The notes beneath the pieces were generated by a model, which was not told the origin of the DNA, did no database searches, and saw only the letters and a program-made list of their open reading frames with translations. The translations under genes were made by a program, and so were the position numbers. A DNA stretch of 5,722 nucleotides from Bacteroidales bacterium (GTDB lineage: Bacteria > Bacteroidota > Bacteroidia > Bacteroidales > JAADJA01): positions 1-5,722 of the forward strand of contig JAIORT010000588.1 of assembly GCA_021107975.1 (NCBI GenBank), written 5' to 3'. Of the stretch, positions 1 through 5,552 are shown piece after piece (position 1 is the stretch's first letter; each line of letters starts with the position of its first letter).

Positions 1-92
1 CCACCCAGAATTCCACCGTGAAAGTCCTGGGCACTTAATGCAAAGCCAAGAAACATAAATATCGGAATCAGCAAAAACTTAATCTTAATCAT
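1..92 (-). CDS. N-terminus of an exported protein, cut by the window edge
   Basis: Only the first 30 codons are present. The ATG is at 92-90 and the gene runs off the left edge. The peptide is a textbook Sec signal: basic start MIKIK, a hydrophobic core of about 14 residues (FLLIPIFMFLGFAL), then SAQ-DF, where signal peptidase I would cut after the A or Q of SAQ. The mature part begins DFHGGILGG. A signal ending in SAQ followed by a Gly-rich opening is common in Bacteroidota outer-membrane beta-barrel (PorT-like) and other periplasmic proteins, so a small barrel protein is the leading guess. Thirty residues cannot establish it. The gene lies 40 bases downstream of the toxin gene on the same strand, so it could be read through from there or use its own weak promoter candidate at 112-120. 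Confidence 0.7.
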   Translation of the reverse strand, partial: MIKIKFLLIPIFMFLGFALSAQDFHGGILG

Positions 93-111
93 ATCATTTT
101 TTTTATTGGGT

Positions 112-120
112 GTAAAGATA
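112..120 (-). promoter_or_regulatory. Weak candidate -7 box for the exported-protein gene
   Basis: On the minus strand this reads TATCTTTAC. It fits the Bacteroidota -7 consensus TAnnTTTG except that the final G is A. It lies about 20 bases upstream of the ATG at 92, a plausible leader length. No TTG-type -33 element is visible at the right distance, and chance matches are frequent in such AT-rich sequence. Confidence 0.25.
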
Positions 121-132
121 GAAAGAAATGAC

Positions 133-438
133 TTACTTAATCCTTCTTTTCCAAATTTGAGGATTGCGGCTTGTATGGAAAATTGAAACTACTTTGATAT
201 TCTTATCCTGTACAAAATAATAAATTACAAATGGAAACTTCCTAACAACAAAACGTCTGATATCTTTATGTGCTTTTTGGAAATAAAATGGATTCTCACT
301 AATAGTAGTTAAACCATAATCTATTTGTTGAAAAAAACTGTTTGCTATTTTGGTACTTTCGAGAGAATAAAAACTGAATGCATTACCAAAATCATTTTCC
401 GCTTCATTTGATAACTCAATCTCAAATGACTTTTTCAT
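133..438 (-). CDS. ParE/RelE-family toxin of a type II toxin-antitoxin system
   Basis: This 101-residue basic protein has the ParE/RelE fold signature. An N-terminal strand (FEIELS, residues 5-10) is followed by two helices (about 11-48) containing AENDFGNAFSFY. Then come SENPFYF (47-53), IRRFVVRKFPFVIYYF (60-75) and the terminal strand IFHTSRNPQIWKRR (86-99). The FHTSRNP..W ending and the RRF..RKFPF core are typical of the subgroup once called plasmid stabilisation proteins. Family members block growth either by cutting ribosome-bound mRNA (RelE-like) or by poisoning gyrase (ParE-like); sequence alone does not tell which applies here. Length is normal and there is no frameshift, so the toxin is probably intact. 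Its ATG (438-436) lies inside the antitoxin gene, overlapping by 17 bases, which suggests translational coupling. An AAGGA sequence stands just upstream and supports this start. Confidence 0.88.
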   Translation of the reverse strand: MKKSFEIELSNEAENDFGNAFSFYSLESTKIANSFFQQIDYGLTTISENPFYFQKAHKDIRRFVVRKFPFVIYYFVQDKNIKVVSIFHTSRNPQIWKRRIK

Positions 439-670
439 ATTTTCCTTTTATATTCTCCCAACTTTTAAAACTAACTTTACCATCTTCAATTCTTTTTAAT
501 CTTTCATCTAACAAATCCCGATGCTCTTTTGGAAGCTGTGTTTCTTCTTTTTCCAAATCAATAATTTCTACGTAATCGAATGACTGAAGTAGCTCAACGA
601 TAAACTCAAGCTTTTTTCGCTTTTTTAAATTAATTGTAATCTCCATATTACTATTATATATAGTTTTCAT
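422..670 (-). CDS. Antitoxin partner of the ParE/RelE toxin
   Basis: This is a small charged protein of up to 82 residues directly upstream of the toxin and overlapping it by 17 bases, the usual antitoxin-first order. The N-terminal half (MEITINLKKRKKLEFIVELL, residues 9-28, then FDYVEIIDLEKEE) looks like strand, helix, strand. The C-terminal half has LPKEHRDLLDERLKRIEDG (46-64) followed by SWENIKGKYEKV, resembling addiction-module proteins in which an acidic helix and a W-E motif wrap the toxin. No ribbon-helix-helix or helix-turn-helix motif is obvious, so DNA binding is uncertain. Two ATGs are possible: 670 and 646 (residue 9). I keep the longer form as the outer limit, but 646 is attractive because the candidate -7 box ends at 672, too close for 670 to lie on that transcript. 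Read-through from uvrC, whose stop is six bases away, would permit either start. Confidence 0.8.
   Translation of the reverse strand: MKTIYNSNMEITINLKKRKKLEFIVELLQSFDYVEIIDLEKEETQLPKEHRDLLDERLKRIEDGKVSFKSWENIKGKYEKVI
443..447 (-). promoter_or_regulatory. Ribosome binding site of the toxin gene
   Basis: On the minus strand AAGGA precedes the toxin ATG by four bases. It lies within the last codons of the antitoxin. Most starts in this window have no Shine-Dalgarno sequence, so one here favours 438 as the true start. Ribosomes finishing the antitoxin would pass directly over it. Confidence 0.5.
650..664. promoter_or_regulatory. Small palindrome, candidate operator of the toxin-antitoxin pair
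   Basis: The plus strand reads ACTATTATATATAGT. The outer five bases on each side (ACTAT and ATAGT) pair exactly around a five-base centre. It lies between the candidate -7 box (672-679) and the second antitoxin ATG (646), where a toxin-antitoxin complex could repress its own promoter. It is AT-rich and short, so it may be chance. Confidence 0.3.
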
Positions 671-671
671 A

Positions 672-679
672 CAAAATTA
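672..679 (-). promoter_or_regulatory. Candidate -7 promoter box of the toxin-antitoxin pair
   Basis: On the minus strand this reads TAATTTTG, an exact match to the Bacteroidota -7 consensus TAnnTTTG. Its first three bases are the uvrC stop codon TAA. Transcription would begin around 665-667, after the first antitoxin ATG (670) and before the second (646). No good TTG-type -33 element is seen upstream, inside the end of uvrC. Confidence 0.35.
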
Positions 680-2500
680 AACAATATTTTTCTTATGAAA
701 AAAATTAAAAACAACATGTCCTTTTACTTTTCCAATAGCTCCCTGCAATTCTTCCAGCGAAGCCTTTTTAATGTTTTTCACCGATTTGAATTTCAGAAGT
801 AGTTTTTGAGCGTAAGAATATCCAATACCGTCAATTTCCGTCAGAACTGATTTTACGGTTCCTTTTTCCATTCGTTTTCTGTGATGTGTAATTCCAAACC
901 TATGGGCTTCATCGCGCAAATGCTGAATGATTTTAAGTGTTTCCGATTTTTTATCCAAATAAAGAGGCAGTGAATCTTCAGGATAATATATTTCTTCTAA
1001 TTTCTTTGCTATTCCAATAATTGAAACCTTTCCTCTCAAACCAAGTCTATCAAGACTTTTTAAAGCCGAACTCAACTGACCCTTACCCCCATCAATTACA
1101 ATTAGCTGTGGTAAAGGCTTTTCTTCATCCAATAATCTTTTGTACCTCCTGTAAATGATCTCCTCCATTGATGCAAAGTCATTGGGTCCTTCAACAGTTT
1201 TAATATTGAAATGCCGGTATTCTTTTTTCTCGGGCTTGCCGTTTTTAAAGCAAACCATAGCAGCAACCGGATAATCACCCTGTATGTTCGAATTATCGAA
1301 ACACTCGATATATCTTGGTTCTTCTTTCATTCGCAGGTCTTTCATCATACAAGCCATGATGCGCCTTGTGTGTCGTTCGGGATCGACAAGCTCAAGCTGT
1401 TTCTCTTTCTCAATCCTGTAATATTTGCAGTTCCTTTCCGATAATTCGAGCAAATGTTTTTTATCACCTCTTTTCGGAACAGTAAATAAAACTCCCGGAA
1501 GCTCCGTTGGCAAAGGAAAAGGAATTAGGACTTCAGTGGCATTGCTTTCAAAACGTTCCCTGAGTTGTAATATGGCAAGCGTGAGCAATTCTTCCGGTGT
1601 TTCATCCAGCTTCTTCTTTAGTTCTACCGTATGCGATTGAATAATCGCTCCATTAACTACTTTAACAAAATTTACATAACCCGATTCATCGTTAGTGATG
1701 ATTGAAAAAACATCCACATTCTCAATCCTGGGATTGACAACAGTGGACTTACTTTGATACCGTTCCAGTAGTTCGATTTTTTCCTTAATCACCTGTGCTT
1801 TCTCAAATTCCAAACCTTCGGCATATTGTTTCATCAAATCCTCTAACTGTTGAATTACCGAATATATATTTCCTTTAATTATTTCTTTGATCTCAACAAT
1901 AGTACTTTCATAGTCTTCTTTTGCCTGCAATCCTTCGCATGGTCCTTTACAATTTCCAATATGATATTCAAGGCAGACTTTGAGTTTCTTTTTCAGTATA
2001 TTTTCCTCTGTGAGCTTTAATTTACATGTTCGCAACTGATACAACTGCCTGATTAGGTCGAGTAGCGTATTCATCATTCTTACCGATGCATAAGGCCCGA
2101 AATACTGTGAACCGTCTTTCATAATATACCTTGTAGAAAATATACGCGGAAACGGTTCATTTTTAATGCATATCCAGGGGAATGTTTTATCATCCTTTAA
2201 ATGAACATTGTATCGGGGCTGGTATTTTTTTATCAGGTTATTTTCCAATAAAAGAGCATCTACTTCAGTATCTACAACTATATGATCTATATCGGCAATT
2301 TTCCTTACAAGTAGTTTCAATTTACCACTAAAGCCGCTTTCTTTGTTGAAATATGATGAAACTCTATTTTTCAGATTTTTTGCTTTCCCAACATATATTA
2401 TCTTTCCATCTTTATCATAAAACCGGTATATTCCCGGATTGACAGGAAGGCTTTTTATAACAGGCTTTAATTCTTGATAGTATTTATTTAACACACTCAA
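677..2500 (-). CDS. uvrC: UvrABC excinuclease subunit C
   Basis: UvrC makes both incisions around damaged DNA in nucleotide excision repair, acting on the UvrB-DNA complex in the cytoplasm. All domains are present in 607 residues, the usual length. The GIY-YIG nuclease has GIY at 23-25, YVG at 36-38, Arg46 and Glu86, and makes the 3' cut. Four cysteines (159, 176, 184, 188) match the known iron-sulfur ligands. The UVR motif that binds UvrB is near 212-247. The RNase H-like nuclease for the 5' cut has FDNS (Asp402), Asp441, IDGGKGQ (Asp470) and RDEAH with a following HHRKR (529-543). Tandem helix-hairpin-helix DNA-binding motifs occupy about 553-602. There is no ATG: an in-frame stop lies at 2515-2513, and the first start-capable codon is TTG at 2500-2498, with GTG at 2494-2492 as the alternative. 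The gene diverges from the histidine kinase and may be transcribed into the toxin-antitoxin pair. Confidence 0.97.
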   Translation of the reverse strand: MSVLNKYYQELKPVIKSLPVNPGIYRFYDKDGKIIYVGKAKNLKNRVSSYFNKESGFSGKLKLLVRKIADIDHIVVDTEVDALLLENNLIKKYQPRYNVHLKDDKTFPWICIKNEPFPRIFSTRYIMKDGSQYFGPYASVRMMNTLLDLIRQLYQLRTCKLKLTEENILKKKLKVCLEYHIGNCKGPCEGLQAKEDYESTIVEIKEIIKGNIYSVIQQLEDLMKQYAEGLEFEKAQVIKEKIELLERYQSKSTVVNPRIENVDVFSIITNDESGYVNFVKVVNGAIIQSHTVELKKKLDETPEELLTLAILQLRERFESNATEVLIPFPLPTELPGVLFTVPKRGDKKHLLELSERNCKYYRIEKEKQLELVDPERHTRRIMACMMKDLRMKEEPRYIECFDNSNIQGDYPVAAMVCFKNGKPEKKEYRHFNIKTVEGPNDFASMEEIIYRRYKRLLDEEKPLPQLIVIDGGKGQLSSALKSLDRLGLRGKVSIIGIAKKLEEIYYPEDSLPLYLDKKSETLKIIQHLRDEAHRFGITHHRKRMEKGTVKSVLTEIDGIGYSYAQKLLLKFKSVKNIKKASLEELQGAIGKVKGHVVFNFFHKKNIV

Positions 2501-2531
2501 TTTTTTAAAATATTAAATACCTTTTATTAAC

Positions 2532-2539
2532 CAAAATTA
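2532..2539 (-). promoter_or_regulatory. Candidate -7 promoter box of uvrC
   Basis: On the minus strand this reads TAATTTTG, an exact match to TAnnTTTG. A TTG at 2559-2557, 17 bases further upstream, could serve as the -33 element. Transcription would start near 2525, giving a leader of about 25 bases before the TTG start at 2500. This is the best-formed promoter candidate in the window. Confidence 0.45.
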
Positions 2540-2641
2540 ATTAACTTTTACTAATTCAATCTCATGTCAATTATACTAAAAATATGACTTTTTGCCATTT
2601 TTGGCGTATCTTATTCTGTCCGAACACTTTATCTAAAAAAC

Positions 2642-2683
2642 TACGTATTATTACGCATTGGTTTTACGTATATTTACGTATTG
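2642..2683. repeat. Array of four TACGTA-like hexamers forming an imperfect 19-base direct repeat
   Basis: The palindromic hexamer TACGTA occurs at 2642-2647, 2665-2670 and 2675-2680. A one-base variant, TACGCA, lies at 2652-2657. The start-to-start spacings are 10, 13 and 10 bases, so the sites form two pairs, each spaced by about one helical turn. Seen as larger units, 2642-2660 and 2665-2683 are 19-base direct repeats identical at 16 positions, both ending ATTG. The array lies roughly 60 to 100 bases upstream of the predicted start of kinase transcription, where an activator dimer or tetramer would bind. The regulator is unknown. Confidence 0.65.
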
Positions 2684-2725
2684 AAAATGTGGAATTTCCC
2701 TGTTTTTTTTTCTTTTTTATGTATA

Positions 2726-2733
2726 TAACTTTG
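2726..2733 (+). promoter_or_regulatory. Candidate -7 promoter box of the histidine kinase gene
   Basis: The sequence TAACTTTG matches TAnnTTTG exactly. Transcription would start near 2740, leaving a leader of about 65 bases before the ATG at 2805. There is no TTG at the expected -33 position, where a T-tract lies instead. That would fit a promoter needing an activator, possibly one bound at the TACGTA array. Confidence 0.4.
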
Positions 2734-2804
2734 TATCCTGATTTTTAAAAAATAGAATAACCCATAAAGTTTTTTTATTGAATTTGAATATATGTGAAAT
2801 AATC

Positions 2805-4313
2805 ATGGGTAAGAAAAATAAAAATATGCATCAAAAATTAACAGAACTATCCGACATATCAACAGGTTTTAAATTGCCAAAAACAAATAGTCAATTAATA
2901 GAACTTATTGAACATCAAAATCAGACTCTTTCTGAATTTGAGAAACAACAAAAAAACTCAATTAATAATATACTGGAAATTATCGGCAGGATAACAGCGG
3001 GAGAATCTTATAAAAAGAAAATTGATTTTAATAATAAAAAAGATTATCCTTATTCAGAAATATTTTACGCCATTAACCTGTTATGGAAAGATTATATTGA
3101 AACACAAAAGGAAAAAGAAAGAAAAACTCATTTGCTTGAAGAAAGTAAGGAATGGCTTAATAAGTTAATCGATTTTGTACCCGGTGTTTCCATCTATGGT
3201 TACAGATCAGACGGAACAGTTATTTTCTGGAACAAAGCAAGTGAAGAAATATACGGATATACAAGAGAAGAAGCCATTGGAAACAATCTTGGAGACATGA
3301 TCATTCCTAAAAACCATCGTCCGAATTTTGAAAAAGCTCTCCGTGATAGTAAAAGAATAAAAAAATCAGGAGAAATTCCATCGCCGGGTAAGGTTATGCT
3401 CAAGCACAAAAGCGGACATCTTATCCCTGTTTTTCCCATTCATACAGTAATACTTATCGAAGGTAAGCAACCGATTTTGTTTCGCCTTGATATTGTTATT
3501 TCAAATCGGAAAAAAGCAAAGGATGTAATAATAAAAACCCGTGACGAACTTGAAAAGAAAATAGAAGAACGAACATCGGAACTGATAATAGCTAAAGAAA
3601 AAGCAGAGAAATCAGACCGCCTGAAAACAGCATTCCTGGCAAATATGTCGCATGAGATACGCACACCCCTGAATGCCATAATAGGATTTTCAGAAATCCT
3701 ATATCAAAGCGATATAAGCAAGGAACAAAAGGACCAATACTTCTCGATAATTAAGGAAAACAGTCATAATCTCCTTAATCTTATAAACGACATTATTGAT
3801 ATAGCAAAAATTGAATCTAATCATTTAATATTATCAAAAGAATTTTTTAATGTAAACCTTATTCTCGATGACCTTTTTAAAACATTTATTAAACAAATTC
3901 CAAAAGAAAAAAACATAAAATTACGGTTAAAAACACCGAAACAAACCAAAAATTACTTGTTGTATAACGACACCTTAAAATTCAAACAAATATTTTCTAA
4001 TCTATTAAGTAATGCCATTAAATTCACTAAAGAAGGATTCATTGAGTTCGGATACAAATTCCGGGATAACAGTAGATTAAAGCCTGTTGAGTTTTATGTA
4101 AAAGATACAGGAATAGGCATTAATCCGAATCATCACAAAATAATCTTTGATAGATTTACGCATATTAATGAATCTTCAACACGTTTGATTAGCGGAACAG
4201 GATTGGGATTGGCAATTTGTAAGAATCTGGTTGAAAAAATGGGCGGGAAGATTTGGTTGGAATCTGAACTAAGAAAAGAAACAGTATTTTATTTCACTTT
4301 ACCGAAAAAATAA
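2805..4313 (+). CDS. Soluble PAS-domain sensor histidine kinase
   Basis: This is an orphan two-component sensor of 502 residues from the ATG at 2805. The frame stays open upstream to a TTG at 2778 (511 residues), which I judge less likely. Numbering here is from the ATG. Residues 1-110 are charged, helical and unassigned. A PAS domain spans about 111-235, with IDFVPGVSIYGYRSDGTVIFW followed by KASEEIYGYTREEAIG. A coiled-coil linker (about 238-273) leads to the HisKA domain with SHEIRTPLNA (phospho-acceptor His283). The HATPase domain has the N box SNLLSNAIKFT (Asn403), G1 DTGIGI (434-439), F box IFDRF and G2 GTGLGLAI (464-471). All catalytic boxes are intact, so it should autophosphorylate. 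There is no signal peptide, transmembrane segment or receiver domain, which implies sensing a cytoplasmic cue, perhaps a PAS-bound ligand or cofactor. No response regulator lies in the window, so the partner is elsewhere. The gene is single, with its own candidate promoter and terminator. Confidence 0.93.
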   Translation: MGKKNKNMHQKLTELSDISTGFKLPKTNSQLIELIEHQNQTLSEFEKQQKNSINNILEIIGRITAGESYKKKIDFNNKKDYPYSEIFYAINLLWKDYIETQKEKERKTHLLEESKEWLNKLIDFVPGVSIYGYRSDGTVIFWNKASEEIYGYTREEAIGNNLGDMIIPKNHRPNFEKALRDSKRIKKSGEIPSPGKVMLKHKSGHLIPVFPIHTVILIEGKQPILFRLDIVISNRKKAKDVIIKTRDELEKKIEERTSELIIAKEKAEKSDRLKTAFLANMSHEIRTPLNAIIGFSEILYQSDISKEQKDQYFSIIKENSHNLLNLINDIIDIAKIESNHLILSKEFFNVNLILDDLFKTFIKQIPKEKNIKLRLKTPKQTKNYLLYNDTLKFKQIFSNLLSNAIKFTKEGFIEFGYKFRDNSRLKPVEFYVKDTGIGINPNHHKIIFDRFTHINESSTRLISGTGLGLAICKNLVEKMGGKIWLESELRKETVFYFTLPKK

Positions 4314-4347
4314 TGATTTAAAAATAATTTCATCTTTTTTTAACTTT

Positions 4348-4397
4348 CCTGCCTGCCTTTGTGATAGACAATCACGCTGGCAGGCAGGTTTTTTTTT
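4348..4397 (+). terminator. Strong composite hairpin terminator after the histidine kinase gene
   Basis: CCTGCCTGCC (4348-4357) pairs perfectly with GGCAGGCAGG (4379-4388). Inside, GTGAT (4361-4365) pairs with ATCAC (4371-4375) around the loop AGACA, separated from the outer stem by a 3-by-3 internal loop. Nine Ts follow (4389-4397). It begins 35 bases after the kinase stop and is oriented to end plus-strand transcription. The minus-strand copy lacks a T-run after the stem, so it is a poorer terminator for thiL, although the hairpin would still form in that transcript. The stem is far more GC-rich than its surroundings. Confidence 0.9.
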
Positions 4398-4429
4398 AAT
4401 AATTATCAACTGAACACTGAAGTCTGTTT

Positions 4430-5479
4430 TCAATTTTTTTTCAAAAACGCATCCCAACCCTGTGCAGTTATCGGCACCGAAGTACCTGAACGGCTGATCA
4501 GATTTACCCCTTCATTTTTTTCTGTTAAATTACCAATTACCGAAATTCCCATAATATCCTTTATTTTATCGTAATCATCCTGCTTAATTGTGAACAGCAA
4601 CTCATAATCCTCACCGCCATTAAGGGCAGCTGTAGTAGGGTCAATTTCAAATTCCTGTGCCATAGTTGCTGTGGTAACATCAATTGGGATTTTTTCTTCA
4701 TAAATATTACATCCGAGTTTTGAATCTTTACAAATATGCAATATCTCCGATGCCAAACCATCCGATATATCGATCATGCTTGTTGGCTTTACTTCGATGC
4801 CCTTCAATAATTTTAGAATGTCCGTCCTGACTTCGGGTTTAAGCTGCCTGCCAAGTATGTAATCATAACCTTCCAGGTCGGGTTGCATATTCGGATCGGC
4901 TTTAAAAGTTTGTTTTTCGCGTTCGAGAAGCAGCAATCCCATGTACGCCGCTCCTAAATCACCTGAAACAAAAATCAAATCACCTTTCTTAGCCGTATTA
5001 CGATAAACAATATCATCCTTCTTTGCTTCACCAATCACGGTTACAGAAATAAACAAACCGCTCACACTCGAAACCGTATCGCCTCCTACAATATCAACAT
5101 TGTAATTTTCGCAAGCTAAACGGATACCCGAATAGAACTCCTCTAATGCTTCAACCGAAAAGCGGTTTGAAACGCCAATTCCAATAATTAACTGCCGCGG
5201 AATGCCGTTCATTGCTATAATATCTGAGAAGTTTACCACCGCAGCTTTGTAACCCAGATGTTTTAAAGGTACATAAGTCAAATCGAAATGTACACCTTCA
5301 ATCAAAAGGTCGGTTGTTACCAATGTTTGTTTGTTACCATAACTGATAACGGCTGCATCATCGCCAACACCTTTTACAGAGCTTTTGTGTTTTAGCTTTA
5401 TATTTTTTGTAAGAAGGTCAATCAATGCAAATTCACCCAATTCGGAGAGTTCGGTTCTTTGTTGTTTGTTTTCAAGCAT
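4430..5479 (-). CDS. thiL: Thiamine-monophosphate kinase
   Basis: ThiL phosphorylates thiamine monophosphate with ATP to give thiamine diphosphate, the active cofactor, in the cytoplasm. The 349-residue protein has the PurM/ThiL (AIRS) fold with its motifs in order: GVGDDAA (37-43, metal and nucleotide binding), TTDLLIEGVHFD (55-66), NFSDIIAMNG (83-92), IVGGDT (130-135), MIDISDGLASE (235-245) and NGGEDYELLF (288-297). Length is normal and no key residue appears to be missing. The start is ATG at 5479-5477, preceded by a candidate promoter about 40 bases upstream. No other thiamine gene lies in the window, so it is not in a thi operon here, and I see no TPP riboswitch (THI box) upstream. It converges on the histidine kinase gene, with 116 bases between the two stops. 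Confidence 0.97.
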   Translation of the reverse strand: MLENKQQRTELSELGEFALIDLLTKNIKLKHKSSVKGVGDDAAVISYGNKQTLVTTDLLIEGVHFDLTYVPLKHLGYKAAVVNFSDIIAMNGIPRQLIIGIGVSNRFSVEALEEFYSGIRLACENYNVDIVGGDTVSSVSGLFISVTVIGEAKKDDIVYRNTAKKGDLIFVSGDLGAAYMGLLLLEREKQTFKADPNMQPDLEGYDYILGRQLKPEVRTDILKLLKGIEVKPTSMIDISDGLASEILHICKDSKLGCNIYEEKIPIDVTTATMAQEFEIDPTTAALNGGEDYELLFTIKQDDYDKIKDIMGISVIGNLTEKNEGVNLISRSGTSVPITAQGWDAFLKKN

Positions 5480-5518
5480 TACAATTGATTTAATTTAAAC
5501 TGACACTATACAAGATTG

Positions 5519-5526
5519 CAAAATTA
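5519..5526 (-). promoter_or_regulatory. Candidate -7 promoter box of thiL
   Basis: On the minus strand this reads TAATTTTG, an exact TAnnTTTG match. It predicts a start of transcription near 5512 and a leader of about 33 bases before the ATG. No well-placed -33 TTG is seen; the position where it would sit is occupied by the 14-base palindrome at 5539-5552. Confidence 0.4.
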
Positions 5527-5538
5527 TTTCGAATCAAC

Positions 5539-5552
5539 CTACTAATTAGTAG
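5539..5552. promoter_or_regulatory. Perfect 14-base palindrome upstream of thiL, candidate operator
   Basis: CTACTAATTAGTAG is identical to its reverse complement over all 14 bases. It lies just upstream of the candidate thiL -7 box, centred near -33, where a dimeric regulator would compete with or replace RNA polymerase contacts. There is no T-run, so it is not a terminator. The regulator is unknown. Confidence 0.4.

Larger units (their letters stand above)
2501..2804. other. Divergent intergenic region between uvrC and the histidine kinase
   Basis: This stretch of about 300 bases has no credible gene on either strand. From left to right it holds the uvrC promoter candidate (2532-2559), a short inverted repeat GCCA-TTTT-TGGC (2594-2605) with no T-run after it, the TACGTA hexamer array (2642-2683), a T-rich tract (2702-2719) and the kinase promoter candidate (2726-2733). 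No riboswitch fold was recognised. Confidence 0.7.

Noticed and set aside
378..575. Plus-strand open frame opposite the toxin-antitoxin genes
   Set aside because: It is antisense to two recognisable genes, rich in Ser, Phe and Leu, and has no family resemblance.
1211..1640. Plus-strand open frames opposite uvrC (1211-1444 and 1425-1640)
   Set aside because: They are antisense to a fully conserved uvrC, show no domain or promoter, and read as low-complexity Ser/Phe-rich translations of its complement.
2594..2605. Inverted repeat GCCA-TTTT-TGGC as a terminator or operator
   Set aside because: The stem is only four base pairs and has no T-run. It lies between divergent promoters, where termination makes little sense, so it is too weak to call.
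3200..3679. Minus-strand open frames inside the histidine kinase gene
   Set aside because: They lie opposite the conserved PAS, linker and HisKA coding sequence and have no protein-like motifs of their own.
4561..4761. Second minus-strand frame within thiL
   Set aside because: It lies on the same strand but in another frame across the conserved ISDG to GGEDYELLF part of thiL, so it is an out-of-frame shadow.
5480..5518. TPP riboswitch in front of thiL
   Set aside because: The leader predicted from the candidate promoter is about 33 bases, too short for a THI box, and no conserved CUGAGA core was found upstream.
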